Shown here in pieces: positions 34,307 through 43,798 of a stretch of 64,000 nt of DNA. Source of the stretch: JANRLL01 sp033762715 (GTDB taxonomy: Bacteria; Pseudomonadota; Alphaproteobacteria; Rickettsiales; SXRF01); contig JANRLL010000009.1 of assembly GCA_033762715.1 (NCBI GenBank), positions 4,464-68,463 of the forward strand. Reading direction: 5' to 3'. The notes under the pieces were generated by a model, which worked only from the letters and a program-made list of their open reading frames with translations, searched no databases and was not told the origin of the DNA. Position numbers and translations under genes: made by a program. Within the stretch, counting starts at the first letter, position 1, and the number at the start of each line of letters is the position of its first letter.

Positions 34307-35290
34307 ATGCCATACGCAATCAGAATCACGCAGCCTGGCGGGCCAGCACAGCTTGCTTATGACGCCATTGAGCTTACCGAGCCTAAAGCAGGCGAGGTAT
34401 TGCTCAAGCAAACGGCCATTGGTGTTAATTATATTGATGTGTATCACCGCACCGGACTCTATCCGCAGCCTAGCTATCCGGCCGGTATTGGGCTGGAAGG
34501 AGCGGGTATTATTGAGGCGGTGGGCGAGGGGGTGACCCGTTTTAAAGTGGGCGACCGCGTGGCCTATTGCGGCGGGCCGATTGGCGGCTATGCCACGCAC
34601 CGCGTGATGGCGGCTAAACATTTGGTGGCGCTGCCGGCTGGGATTGAGGATGACATTGCCGCCTCCATCATGCTCAAAGGCCTGACCGTGCAATATCTGC
34701 TGCGCCGCACGGCTTCGCTACAAGCAGGACAAACCGTGCTCATGCATGCGGCGGCCGGTGGGGTGGGGTTGCTATTTTGCCAATGGGCCAAGCATCTGGG
34801 CATCACGGTGATTGGCACCGTCGGCAGTGAGGAAAAAGCCGCCATTGCCAAAGCATATGGCTGTACTCATACCATCTTGTATCGTAAGGAAAATTTCGCC
34901 AAAAAAGTCAAAGACATCACCCAGGGCAAAGGGGTGGATGTGGTCTATGATTCGGTGGGCAAAGATACGGCGCTGGACTCACTCGATTGCTTGAAACCGT
35001 TTGGGCTGCTGGTGAGTTTCGGCCAATCGTCAGGGCCGATTCCGCCGCTCGATTTATCCCTGCTGTCGCAAAAAGGCTCGCTCTACATCACCCGCCCAAC
35101 CTTGATGCATCATCTGCAGGATGACGCCTGGTATCAAAGCGCGTCGCAGGAATTATTCGCGCTGGTGGAGCAGGGGGTGCTGACGCCTAAAATCGCCGCA
35201 CATTATCCGCTGGAGCAGGCTGCAAGCGCACATCAGGCGCTGGAAAGCCGCCAGACGAGCGGCGCGCTCGTGCTTACCGTGGCTATTTAA
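34307..35290 (+). CDS. qor: Quinone oxidoreductase (NADPH-dependent, MDR family)
   Basis: A 327-residue medium-chain dehydrogenase of the QOR type, which reduces quinones by one electron using NADPH. The N-terminal GroES-like domain has NYIDVYHRTGLYP and the family signature GAGIIEAVGEGVTRF. The Rossmann fold has AAAGGVGLLFCQWAKHLG. Zinc-ligand cysteines are absent, as in QOR. The C-terminus is typical (AHQALESRQTSGALVL). GCGAGAGA lies before ATG 34307. Its end overlaps convergent yejF by 8 bp. Confidence 0.92.
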   Translation: MPYAIRITQPGGPAQLAYDAIELTEPKAGEVLLKQTAIGVNYIDVYHRTGLYPQPSYPAGIGLEGAGIIEAVGEGVTRFKVGDRVAYCGGPIGGYATHRVMAAKHLVALPAGIEDDIAASIMLKGLTVQYLLRRTASLQAGQTVLMHAAAGGVGLLFCQWAKHLGITVIGTVGSEEKAAIAKAYGCTHTILYRKENFAKKVKDITQGKGVDVVYDSVGKDTALDSLDCLKPFGLLVSFGQSSGPIPPLDLSLLSQKGSLYITRPTLMHHLQDDAWYQSASQELFALVEQGVLTPKIAAHYPLEQAASAHQALESRQTSGALVLTVAI

Positions 35291-36854
35291 GGAAAGCCGC
35301 TTCAATCAGCGTTTTGGTATAGTCGGTTTTGGGCTGGGTGAAGATGCTATTCGTGTCGGCATATTCCACCAGCTCGCCGCCACGCAGCACGGCGATATGA
35401 TGCGAAATGGCGCGCACCACGCGCAGATCATGGCTGATAAACATATAGCTAAGCCCGTAGCGCTGCTGGAAGCTTTTGAGCAGCTCGATAATTTGCGACT
35501 GAATGGTGAGATCCAGCGCCGAGGTCGGCTCGTCGAGCACCACGAATTTGGGCTTGAGCACCATAGCGCGGGCGATGGAAATACGCTGGCGCTGGCCGCC
35601 GGAAAACTCATGCGGGTAGCGCTCTAGGATATTGCTGGGCATGCCGACTTCTTCCAGGATGCGCTCGATTTCTTCCAAGCGCTGGCCTGGCCGCAACTCA
35701 GGGTAATGCAACGCGAGGCCTTCATCGATAATTTGGCGGATGGTCATGCGCGGATTCAAGCTGGCATAGGGATCTTGAAACACCATCTGCATGCGGTTGC
35801 GCAGTCCTCGCAAGGCCTGGCCGCGCAGTTGCTCTGTCGACTCACCCAAAAACACGATCTTGCCGTCGCTTTTAATCAGCCGCAGCAGGGCAAAGCCCAG
35901 GGTGGTTTTACCGGAACCGGATTCACCCACTACGCCCAGCGTTGACGATTCCGCTATCGAAATTGATAGCTCTTTGACTGCCTTTACTTCGCCATGCACC
36001 CGCCGCAATATGCCTTTTCTGATGGGAAAATAAACCTTTAGCTTGTCGCAGCTAATAACGGGTTTGGCATCGAGCGGAGCCGGAGCTGGGGAACCTTTGG
36101 GTTCGCTTGCCAATAAATGCTGGGTGTAGGGATGGGCAGGGGCGGTAAAGACTTGCTTCACGGGGCCTTGCTCCACCACTTCGCCTTTGGACATCACCAC
36201 CACCTTATCGGCCAGGCGGCGCACCACGGTTAAATCATGAGTGATAAACAGTACCGCCATGCCCATCGAAAGCTGCAGCTCTTTGATGAGCTTTAGGATC
36301 TTAGCCTGGATAGTGACATCCACCGCCGTGGTCGGTTCATCGGCAATGAGCAGATCGGGCTTGTTGGCAATGGCCATCGCAATCATCACGCGCTGACGCT
36401 CGCCGCCTGAGAGCTGGTGCGGATAGGCGTCCAGCCGGTCTTTGAAATGGGCCAGCCCCACCTGTTCGAGCAGCTCCAGCAGGCGTGTATGAATCTGCGC
36501 ATCGCTGAGTTTTTGGTCGTGGAACATCTCGCTGATTTGCCGGCGGACGGTGTGAAGCGGGTTGAGCGCTGTCATCGGTTCCTGGAAAATCATGCCCACG
36601 CGCTTGCCGCGAATGGCTTTGATCATGTGCGGGGAGGCTTTAAGCAGGTCGCCGCCTTCAAACAGCACCTGACCTTGCAGGCGGGCTTCGTGCGGCTGTA
36701 GCTGGAGGCAGGAAAGGGCGGTGAGCGATTTGCCGGAACCGGATTCGCCGACGAGCGCTACCATCTCGCCGCGGGCGATGGAAAAGGACACGCCCTTGAC
36801 CGCTTCGGTGCCAGGAAAGGTGACATGCAGGTTATCAATGGCAAGCAGCGTCAT
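35283..36854 (-). CDS. yejF: Peptide ABC transporter, double ATP-binding protein YejF
   Basis: A 523-residue fused ATPase with two complete nucleotide-binding domains. The first has Walker A GESGSGKSLTAL near 37, signature LSGGERQRVMIAMAI and Walker B LLIADEPTTAVD. The second has GESGSGKTTLG near 310, signature FSGGQRQRISIARAM and LDEPTSALD. This fusion is typical of YejF-type importers of oligopeptides and microcin C, so no separate second ATPase gene is needed. It is last gene of the yejA-yejB-hydrolase-yejE-yejF unit and overlaps yejE by 4 nt. Confidence 0.94.
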   Translation of the reverse strand: MTLLAIDNLHVTFPGTEAVKGVSFSIARGEMVALVGESGSGKSLTALSCLQLQPHEARLQGQVLFEGGDLLKASPHMIKAIRGKRVGMIFQEPMTALNPLHTVRRQISEMFHDQKLSDAQIHTRLLELLEQVGLAHFKDRLDAYPHQLSGGERQRVMIAMAIANKPDLLIADEPTTAVDVTIQAKILKLIKELQLSMGMAVLFITHDLTVVRRLADKVVVMSKGEVVEQGPVKQVFTAPAHPYTQHLLASEPKGSPAPAPLDAKPVISCDKLKVYFPIRKGILRRVHGEVKAVKELSISIAESSTLGVVGESGSGKTTLGFALLRLIKSDGKIVFLGESTEQLRGQALRGLRNRMQMVFQDPYASLNPRMTIRQIIDEGLALHYPELRPGQRLEEIERILEEVGMPSNILERYPHEFSGGQRQRISIARAMVLKPKFVVLDEPTSALDLTIQSQIIELLKSFQQRYGLSYMFISHDLRVVRAISHHIAVLRGGELVEYADTNSIFTQPKTDYTKTLIEAAFLK

Positions 36855-37870
36855 GCCGGACCTCGCCGTGGATCAAAGGCTTCGCGCACCGCATCGCTGA
36901 TAAAGACGATCAGCACCAGCATTAAAGAGCTCACCAAAAAGCCTGTAATGCCCAGCCACGGGGCTTGCAGATTTTGTTTGCCTTGCAGTAAGAGCTCACC
37001 CAGTGACGGGGAGCCTGGCGGCAGGCCGAAGCCCAGAAAATCAAGCGAGGTCAGCACGGTGATGCTGCCGGCCATGATAAAGGGAATCACCGTCATGGAG
37101 GAAACCAAGGCGTTGGGCAGCACGTGGCGCAGCATGATTTTTCCTTCGCTGACACCTAGCGCACGCGCGGCTTTCACATAGTCAAAATTGCGGGCGCGCA
37201 AGCATTCCGCCCGTACCAGACCGGAGAGCGACATCCAGGAAAACAGCAGCAAAATGCCTAGCAGCCAGCCGAAATTCGGGGTGATGATGCTGGCTAAAAT
37301 GATCAGCACAAACAGCTCCGGCAGATTGCTCCAGATTTCGATAATGCGCTGGAAGATGAGATCGACCAAACCGCCAAAATAGCCCTGGATAGCACCGGCT
37401 AGGATGCCGATGATGGAGCTTAGAATGGTGAGCGACAAGCCAAAGAGGATCGAGATACGAAAGCCGTAAATCAAGCGCGCCAACACATCGCGGCCTTGGT
37501 CATCGGTGCCCAGCCAGTTTTCCCCGGAAGGCGGCGAGGGGGCGGGTGTGGGGCTGTCGTAATTGATGGTGGAATAATCATAGCGGATGGGCGGCCAGAT
37601 CATCCAGCCATGTGCCTTGATTTCCTCTGCCACATGCGGGTCGCGGTAAATGGCTTCGCTTTTAAAATCCCCGCCAAACGCCTGTTCGCTATAGATGGTG
37701 ACAACCGGCCAGTAATAGCTATCTTTATATTTGATTAACAATGGCTTGTCATTAGCGATGCCCTCGGCAAATAGGGTGCCTAGGAATATGAATAAAAAGA
37801 TCCACAGCGACCAAAAGCCGCGTTTATTGGCACGGAAAATCTGCAGGCGGCGCTGGGTCAGTGGGCTCAT
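36851..37870 (-). CDS. yejE: Peptide ABC transporter permease YejE
   Basis: A 339-residue inner-membrane permease with about six membrane segments. The N-terminus has the OppC-type helix (GFWSLWIFLFIFLGTLFAEG) and a long periplasmic loop containing NWLGTDDQGRDVLARLIYGF. The coupling helix region (RALGVSEGKIMLRHVLPNA) carries the EAA loop. The C-terminus has FLGFGLPPGSPSLGELL. It pairs with YejB. Overlaps of 4 nt on both sides show tight translational coupling with the embedded hydrolase gene. Confidence 0.93.
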   Translation of the reverse strand: MSPLTQRRLQIFRANKRGFWSLWIFLFIFLGTLFAEGIANDKPLLIKYKDSYYWPVVTIYSEQAFGGDFKSEAIYRDPHVAEEIKAHGWMIWPPIRYDYSTINYDSPTPAPSPPSGENWLGTDDQGRDVLARLIYGFRISILFGLSLTILSSIIGILAGAIQGYFGGLVDLIFQRIIEIWSNLPELFVLIILASIITPNFGWLLGILLLFSWMSLSGLVRAECLRARNFDYVKAARALGVSEGKIMLRHVLPNALVSSMTVIPFIMAGSITVLTSLDFLGFGLPPGSPSLGELLLQGKQNLQAPWLGITGFLVSSLMLVLIVFISDAVREAFDPRRGPA

Positions 37871-38739
37871 GCGTGATGCTCCCCAAACCAGCTGAGGCTG
37901 CGCGCCAATACATCATCCCACACACGCAACAGCGCATGGTTGGCGTCACTATAGAGATGCAGATTATGCGGTTTTTTCTGCTTGGTGAGTGCATCGGCCA
38001 GCTGGAGCGAATGCTGCGCCGGCACCACATCATCGCTCTGGCTATGCAGCAGGTAAAGCGGGGCGGAAATCTGCTCAGGCCAGTAAACCGGCGAGCGGGC
38101 TTTAAGCATCGCTTCGCGATCGGCGCTTAACTCTGGAATGAGGCGGTGATAGAGCGCATCGACCGCCGCATTTTGCTCGGCTGCCTGCCATAGATCGGTG
38201 AGGCTAGCTAAGATAATGGCGGCGCTTAGTTGTGCGCCGTGCTTCATGGCCAGGCACGTCATCATGCCCCCGCGCGAATGGCCCAGCATGAAAATATTTT
38301 TGCCGTCCCAGGCTGGATTCTGTTTGGCCGCCTCGATCAGCTGTAACACATCCTGTACATCCTCGCCGCCGAAATCCTCGCTGCCTTCGCCGCCATCGGC
38401 GCCGCGATAGTTGCTGGCATAGACCAGGAATCCCGCGCGGGCAAAGGGCGCCATCGAGCGCAACACCGAGATGACGGTGAGCTTGCCATATTCATGGCTG
38501 CCGCCGCGGTTATAAATCAGGATCGGATGGGATTGTTTTTGGATAGTAGCTGGCAGGGCGGAAAGCCCCGTTACCCGCAGGCCTTGGCTGTCATAGGTGA
38601 TGCGCGAGGTGATGACATCGAGTGCGGCATATTCAGCGAGCATTTTGCTGTAAGCGGCTTCCGGCAGGGGTGACGGAAACACTTTGGCCTCGGTTAAATG
38701 CGCGAGCGTATGCGGTATGAAAGGGGTGGATTCGATCAT
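37867..38739 (-). CDS. Alpha/beta hydrolase (S9 peptidase-like) within the yej operon
   Basis: A 290-residue alpha/beta hydrolase of the prolyl oligopeptidase/acylaminoacyl-peptidase type. The nucleophile elbow is GHSRGG near residue 170, the acid is in HSQSDDVVP near 240, and the histidine is in DANHALL near 268. An oxyanion-type segment YNRGGSHEYG lies near residue 77. No signal peptide is seen, so it should act in the cytoplasm. It overlaps yejB and yejE by 4 nt on each side; processing imported peptides is a natural inference, not proven. Confidence 0.85.
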   Translation of the reverse strand: MIESTPFIPHTLAHLTEAKVFPSPLPEAAYSKMLAEYAALDVITSRITYDSQGLRVTGLSALPATIQKQSHPILIYNRGGSHEYGKLTVISVLRSMAPFARAGFLVYASNYRGADGGEGSEDFGGEDVQDVLQLIEAAKQNPAWDGKNIFMLGHSRGGMMTCLAMKHGAQLSAAIILASLTDLWQAAEQNAAVDALYHRLIPELSADREAMLKARSPVYWPEQISAPLYLLHSQSDDVVPAQHSLQLADALTKQKKPHNLHLYSDANHALLRVWDDVLARSLSWFGEHHA

Positions 38740-39842
38740 ACATCCCTCCGCTCAAAATCAATGCGCGGATCAATGATGGCATAGAGTATATCGCCCACCA
38801 GATTGAAGATCAGCCCCAGCAAGGTGAAGATATAGAGCGTGCCAAACATCAGCGGATAGTCGCGGTTCATGATTGCTTCGTAGCCCAGCAAACCCAGGCC
38901 ATTGAGCGAAAAGATAATCTCAATCAGCAAGGCGCTGGTAAAAAGCACGCTCAGGAAAGCGCCTGGAAAACCGGCGATGATAATAAGCATAGCGTTGCGA
39001 AACACATGGCCATACAGCACCTGGGGTTCGCTTAAGCCTTTGGCGCGCGCGGTCAGCACATATTGCTTGTGAATTTCATCCAGGAAGTAATGCTTGGTAA
39101 GCAAGGTGAGTCGGGCAAAACTGCCGATAGTCAGAGCGGTAATGGGCAGGGCCATATGCCAAAAATAATCACCAATCTTGCCCCAGAAACTAAGCGTTTC
39201 CCAGTTATCGGAGGTGAGGCCTTTGAGCGGAAACCAGTTGAAATAATTGCCACCGGAAAACAGCACAATCAGCAAAATCGCGAATAAGAAACCCGGAATC
39301 GCATAGCCTAAAATAATGATGCTGCTGCTCCAGGTATCGAAGCGGCTGCCATGCTGCACCGCTTTGCGGATACCCAGTGGAATCGAGATCAAATAGCTAA
39401 TCAGCATGGTCCACAGTCCCAGTGAAATCGTCACCGGCAGGGTGTTGGCAATCAGCGTTGTCACTCGCTCATTACGGAAAAAACTTTCGCCAAAATCAAA
39501 GCGCAGATAATTGCCCATCATATCCAAAAAGCGCTGCAAAGGCGGCTTGTCGAAGCCATACATCGCCTTGATGCGCTCGACGATTTCAGGATCCAGTCCG
39601 CGTCCGCCGCGATAGATGGAATTCACATCGCCCACTTTGATCTCGGCCTTGCTGGCTAAATCCGAGCCGCCACTGCCGCTGATGCGCGAGGTGGCATCAA
39701 CCGAGGTAATATCCGTAAGTCTAGCGACCATGCGCTCCACCGGCCCGCCAGGTGCAGCCTGGATGATCAGGAAGTTCAGCGCCATGATGCCTACCAGCGT
39801 AGGGATCATTAGCAATAAACGTCTTAGGATATAGGCGGTCAT
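38736..39842 (-). CDS. yejB: Peptide ABC transporter permease YejB
   Basis: A 368-residue permease, OppB/DppB type. The first helix (RRLLLMIPTLVGIMALNFLI) is followed by a long periplasmic insertion (residues 30-110), characteristic of YejB, and about five further helices. The EAA-type motif is in TARAKGLSEPQVLYGHVFRNA. The ending (YAIIDPRIDFERRDV) is typical. It is separated from yejA by 3 nt and overlaps the hydrolase by 4 nt. Confidence 0.93.
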   Translation of the reverse strand: MTAYILRRLLLMIPTLVGIMALNFLIIQAAPGGPVERMVARLTDITSVDATSRISGSGGSDLASKAEIKVGDVNSIYRGGRGLDPEIVERIKAMYGFDKPPLQRFLDMMGNYLRFDFGESFFRNERVTTLIANTLPVTISLGLWTMLISYLISIPLGIRKAVQHGSRFDTWSSSIIILGYAIPGFLFAILLIVLFSGGNYFNWFPLKGLTSDNWETLSFWGKIGDYFWHMALPITALTIGSFARLTLLTKHYFLDEIHKQYVLTARAKGLSEPQVLYGHVFRNAMLIIIAGFPGAFLSVLFTSALLIEIIFSLNGLGLLGYEAIMNRDYPLMFGTLYIFTLLGLIFNLVGDILYAIIDPRIDFERRDV

Positions 39843-39845
39843 GCC

Positions 39846-41660
39846 TTAAGGTTTAGCGACTTCCTTAGAATTTGCAGCATCTTTTATCCACCAGGTCTGC
39901 AAACCCAGATTATATTTAGGCGTGATGGCGGGAATGCCAAATTTATTTTGGTACGCCACGCGAAACCCGTTGGAGTGCCAATGCGGAATGGCGTAGTGCC
40001 GCCAAAGCAATACGCGGTCCAGCGCGCGGCCAGCGGCGATCATGGATTCTTTATCGGTGCCGGTGGTAAGCACGGAAAGCAGATGGTCAATCAGCGGATC
40101 TTCGGTGCCGACTAAATTAGGGCTGCCTTTGACCTTGGCTTGCGAGCTGTGCCACAGCGCCATCTGCTCATTGCCGGGAAAAAACACGCCGCGATTGATC
40201 CAGATGCTCACCACATCGAAATCAAATTCATCGGTGCGTTTTTGGTATTGCGAATCATCGACCATGCGGATGGAGGAGTTAATGCCCAAACGCTCCAGGT
40301 TTTTGCGCATGGGGCCAATGACGCGCTCCATAGTGGGTTGGCGCAGCATGAATTCGATTGCAAGCGGCTGGCCTTTGCTGCCAACCAATTTGCCGTCTTT
40401 GATCACCCAGCCAGCCTGCTCAAGCAGCGCTTGGGCACGCAGCAAATTCTCACGTGGATTACCGGAGCCGTCGGTAACTGGTGGCGAAAATTCTTTTTCA
40501 AACAGCTCTTTGGGTAGACTGTTGCGGTAAGGCTCCAGCAAGGCGAGTTCCTTGCCGGTGGGCACGCCTTTGGCTTGGAATTGTGTATGCTCGAAATAGC
40601 TGCGGTTGCGCGTATAGGCGCCGTAGAAAATGGTTTTATTCAGCCATTCGTAATCGAGCGCCAGAGCAATGGCTTCACGCACGCGCGCATCGGCGAATTT
40701 TTCCTGACGCGTGTTAAAAATAAAGGCCTGCATGCCTTGCGGGATTTCATGCGCGATCTCGCGCTTGATGATTTTGCCTTCGCGGATGGCAGGAATATCG
40801 TAGGCCTTGGCCCAGTTGCGCGCGATATATTCCTGGCGGAAATCATATTCACCGGCTTTGAGCGCCTCCAGCGCCACATTCTCATCGCGGTACATATCGT
40901 AGCGCAGCGTGTCGAAATTATATTGGCCGCGATTCACCGCTAGATCTTTGCCCCAATAGTTGGGGTCGCGCTTATAGATAATGAAGCGTCCTTGCTCAAG
41001 CATATCTACCTTGTAAGGCCCGCTACCCAGCGGCGGCGTTAAGGTGGTTTTGGTGAATTCATTAGCGGTATAATAGGCTTTGGAAATCACCGGTATGGCG
41101 GCTACGATTTGCGGCAATTCGCGATTTTTTGCGTCGCTGAAGGTAAATTTAACGCGGCGCGCATCGAGTTTTTCACATCCAGCCACCGAGGCGAAGCGGA
41201 TTTTAAACGTAGGATCCCCCTTATCGCGCAGGGTATAGAATGAAAACACCACATCATCGGCGGTAACGGACGTGCCATCCTGCCATTTGGCTTGCGGGCG
41301 CAGGGTGAAAATCACCGAGCTGTTATCAGCCGCCACCCCGGCGCTTTCGGCCAGCAACCCATACATGGATTGCGGCTCGTCTTGCGAGGCGACCATCAGC
41401 GTTTCAAATAAGATCTCAACAAACGGCGCTTTGAGGCCGTTTAGGATAAAGGGATTGAGATTGTCGTATGAGCCGGTTTCGGCCAGCTTCATGGTGCCGC
41501 CTTTGGGCGCATTCGGATTCACATACTCAAAATGCGCGAAGCCTGCCTTGTATTTGCATTCACCATAAAGCGCCAGGCAATGGGTGGGTTGTGCCAGGCT
41601 TATCGAAGGTAGGAATGCGGCCGCTACCAGCGCAGCCAAACCAAGGAAGCGGCGCGCCAT
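39846..41660 (-). CDS. yejA: Peptide ABC transporter substrate-binding protein YejA
   Basis: A 604-residue periplasmic binding protein of SBP_bac_5 type. The signal peptide (MARRFLGLAALVAAAF) has cleavage near SLAQP. The mature start HFEYVNPNAPKGGTMKLAE is the YejA signature, and the fold includes YDNLNPFILNG and ALALDYEWLNKTIFYGAY. ATG 41660 shares its A with the TAA of the SPFH gene (TAATG), so translation is coupled; ATG 41675 is an alternative. It delivers oligopeptides to YejB/YejE/YejF. Confidence 0.93.
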   Translation of the reverse strand: MARRFLGLAALVAAAFLPSISLAQPTHCLALYGECKYKAGFAHFEYVNPNAPKGGTMKLAETGSYDNLNPFILNGLKAPFVEILFETLMVASQDEPQSMYGLLAESAGVAADNSSVIFTLRPQAKWQDGTSVTADDVVFSFYTLRDKGDPTFKIRFASVAGCEKLDARRVKFTFSDAKNRELPQIVAAIPVISKAYYTANEFTKTTLTPPLGSGPYKVDMLEQGRFIIYKRDPNYWGKDLAVNRGQYNFDTLRYDMYRDENVALEALKAGEYDFRQEYIARNWAKAYDIPAIREGKIIKREIAHEIPQGMQAFIFNTRQEKFADARVREAIALALDYEWLNKTIFYGAYTRNRSYFEHTQFQAKGVPTGKELALLEPYRNSLPKELFEKEFSPPVTDGSGNPRENLLRAQALLEQAGWVIKDGKLVGSKGQPLAIEFMLRQPTMERVIGPMRKNLERLGINSSIRMVDDSQYQKRTDEFDFDVVSIWINRGVFFPGNEQMALWHSSQAKVKGSPNLVGTEDPLIDHLLSVLTTGTDKESMIAAGRALDRVLLWRHYAIPHWHSNGFRVAYQNKFGIPAITPKYNLGLQTWWIKDAANSKEVAKP

Positions 41661-42640
41661 TAGGCTTTGTTCCATGGTCCGCCTTGAGGGGTTTCACCTG
41701 GGGTGGTGGTAATTGACGCTAGCGGTGATTTATGACGAATGGCTTCAAACACGCTGAGCGCTTGCGCAACCATGCTGCTGGCATCGCCGGCATTGGTGGG
41801 CAGCAACACGGTGGTGCCTTTTTTGGCGAGCTCTTTGAACGCAGCCACATATTGCTCGGCCACGCGCAGCGACACCGCATCTTCGCCCCCTTGTTTTTGA
41901 ATCGCACTGGCTACGACTTCAATCCCTTTGGCGGTGGCTTCGGCGACGGCAAAAATGGCTTCGGCTTCACCTTTGGCGCGGTTGACTTGATCGGTCATGG
42001 AGGCTTCCGAGGCCAACACGACTTCTTGTTTTCTGCCTTCGGCGACGTTGATTTGCGATTGGCGTTTGCCTTCCGATTCTAGAATCGAGGCGCGTTTTTG
42101 ACGATCAGCCGCTACCTGCAATTCCATTGCTTTGAGCACTGAATTAGGCGGGGTGATGTTTTTGATTTCATAGCGCATGCATTGTACGCCCCAGCTTTGC
42201 GCTGCTTGGTTGATCGAGGTCACTATATTGGCGTTTAAGGTTTCGCGCTCTTCAAAGGTTTTATCCAAGGTGAGCTTGCCGATTTCCGAACGCATGGTGG
42301 TTTGCGCGAGCAGCTGCACGGCATAGATCGGGTTGTTGACACCGTAAGAGGCAGCGATGGGGTCGATGATGCGGATATAGAGCACGCCATCGAGCGAGAG
42401 CGTCACGTTATCGCGGGTGATGCCCGCTTGTTCCGGCACATCCACCGCCATTTCCTTGAGCGAATGCTTATAGGCGACGCGCTCGATAAAAGGCCAAATC
42501 CAGTTCAGGCCAGGCTCCAATTTACGGTCGAACTTGCCGAGGTTTTCGATGATCCAGGCCTGCTGTTGCGGCACGGTTTTGACGCCCATAAAAATGGGGA
42601 TGATAATTAGGGCAAGAATGACGGCCGCGATAAATTCCAT
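41660..42640 (-). CDS. SPFH/Band-7 membrane protein (paraslipin/QmcA type)
   Basis: A 326-residue protein with one N-terminal membrane anchor (FIAAVILALIIIPIFMGVK) and a Band-7 domain. Diagnostic segments are VPQQQAWIIENLGKF, LEPGLNWIWPFIERV and DNVTLSLDGVLYIRI. The coiled-coil and C-terminal parts (ILESEGKRQSQINVAEG) drive ring-like oligomers in membrane microdomains. It lies directly downstream of an NfeD gene, its usual partner. AAGGAG lies upstream of ATG 42640. Its stop overlaps the yejA start. Confidence 0.92.
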   Translation of the reverse strand: MEFIAAVILALIIIPIFMGVKTVPQQQAWIIENLGKFDRKLEPGLNWIWPFIERVAYKHSLKEMAVDVPEQAGITRDNVTLSLDGVLYIRIIDPIAASYGVNNPIYAVQLLAQTTMRSEIGKLTLDKTFEERETLNANIVTSINQAAQSWGVQCMRYEIKNITPPNSVLKAMELQVAADRQKRASILESEGKRQSQINVAEGRKQEVVLASEASMTDQVNRAKGEAEAIFAVAEATAKGIEVVASAIQKQGGEDAVSLRVAEQYVAAFKELAKKGTTVLLPTNAGDASSMVAQALSVFEAIRHKSPLASITTTPGETPQGGPWNKA

Positions 42641-42664
42641 GAGAAAGCTCCTTACGAGATACGA

Positions 42665-43117
42665 TTATGAATTGGGCTTAACGGTGACGGTGTTGCCTTG
42701 TACGGCAATGATGGTAACCGGTGCACCGGCTTCGAGCTGCTCAGACACGCTGTCGGCTGCAAGCTTAGCTTTCATGATGGTGCCAGACCAGGTGACTTCG
42801 CCGTCTTTGCCTTTGGTGAGTCCTTCGCTTCCGACATAAGCCGTGTCGCCTATGATATTATTGTAACCGCCCACACCTTTGCCGATATGCAGTTTTTTGA
42901 GCGGGTGCCAGAGCAGGGCGGCAAAGCCTGCCGTTGCCAAGCCGAAGATAATGATTTGGCCAAAAATATTATCGGCCAGCACCCAGCCAATATGAATAAA
43001 GGCACCGGCGACCAGGGCGCCGAGGCCAGCAAAGAAAAAGCCAGCACCAGGGATGCCCACAATTTCCAGCACAATGAAAACGACACCAAGTATCAGCCAG
43101 ACGAATTCAGCATTCAT
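42665..43117 (-). CDS. NfeD-family membrane protein
   Basis: A 150-residue protein with three to four membrane helices (starting EFVWLILGVVFIVLEIVGIP) and a C-terminal OB-fold (GSEGLTKGKDGEVTWSGTIM). This is the short NfeD1b form lacking the ClpP-like protease. NfeD and SPFH proteins work together in membrane organisation. A strong GGAGGTGA ribosome site precedes ATG 43117. It lies 24 nt upstream of the SPFH gene and 27 nt downstream of the cytochrome c gene. Confidence 0.9.
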   Translation of the reverse strand: MNAEFVWLILGVVFIVLEIVGIPGAGFFFAGLGALVAGAFIHIGWVLADNIFGQIIIFGLATAGFAALLWHPLKKLHIGKGVGGYNNIIGDTAYVGSEGLTKGKDGEVTWSGTIMKAKLAADSVSEQLEAGAPVTIIAVQGNTVTVKPNS

Positions 43118-43144
43118 GGGGTCACCTCCAACGTAACGTTAGCG

Positions 43145-43711
43145 TTATTTAGGCAGGGCTTGTGGCTTATCACTCATGGTATTTAAATACGCAATCAAAT
43201 TAGCACGTTCTTGCGGATCTTTCACGCCAGCAAACGACATTTTATTGCCTGGGATATGTTTTTTGGGATTGGCCAGGAAGTCAGACAATTCTTGGAAACC
43301 CCATTTTTTGTCTTTCAACGCTTCTAGCGCCGCTGAATAGGTATAGCCTTCCGCATGGGCGAAATGGCTACCCACTAAGCCCCATTGGTTCGGACCTACG
43401 CCGTGCTTACCGCCTTTATCAAACGTATGGCAAGCAGCGCATTTCTTGGCAGCAGCAGTGCCAGCGGTGAGGTCGGCTTTGGCCAGAAATGGTAGAATAT
43501 CCACCGGCTTTTCCGGCTCTTTAGCAGCCGTTTCGCTGCCTGCTGATTCGGCGCCGGCAATGGTGAAGCCGCGTTTCTCATGCGATTTTCCATGTTCGCC
43601 AACACTGCCGGTATAGAGCCCTTCGCTCATGATACCTGCAACCATAGCAATTACACCGGCAAGCAACACCGCGCCTGCGATTTTATTAAATTCGAGCCCA
43701 TTACCGGACAT
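43145..43711 (-). CDS. Membrane-anchored cytochrome c (CycM type)
   Basis: A 188-residue protein. An uncleaved N-terminal anchor (AGAVLLAGVIAMVAGIMSEG) is followed by a charged linker and a class I cytochrome c domain with CAACHTF near residue 86. The axial methionine is in GNKMSFAG near 163. YTYSAALEALKDKKW is typical of alphaproteobacterial CycM and mitochondrial-type cytochrome c. It carries electrons between bc1 (encoded at 49164-51774) and a terminal oxidase not in this window. AAGGAGACG precedes ATG 43711. Confidence 0.92.
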   Translation of the reverse strand: MSGNGLEFNKIAGAVLLAGVIAMVAGIMSEGLYTGSVGEHGKSHEKRGFTIAGAESAGSETAAKEPEKPVDILPFLAKADLTAGTAAAKKCAACHTFDKGGKHGVGPNQWGLVGSHFAHAEGYTYSAALEALKDKKWGFQELSDFLANPKKHIPGNKMSFAGVKDPQERANLIAYLNTMSDKPQALPK

Positions 43712-43798
43712 ATCGTCTCCTTAGCATTATAGTGATGACAGTTGCCGATTTTATAATATGCTACGGCACGTTATTCAATTGAAAGATTACGCGAATTC

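Noticed and set aside
32911..34329. Longer mnmE starting at 34329
   Set aside because: The first 29 residues are unlike MnmE; the conserved N-terminus begins at ATG 34242.
43577..43590. A 14-mer (CTCATGCGATTTTC) seen at 13398 and 43577 and, inverted, in the trmL-hemF element
   Set aside because: At 13398 and 43577 it falls in ordinary coding sequence with expected residues and no hairpin, so it is probably coincidence of codon use.
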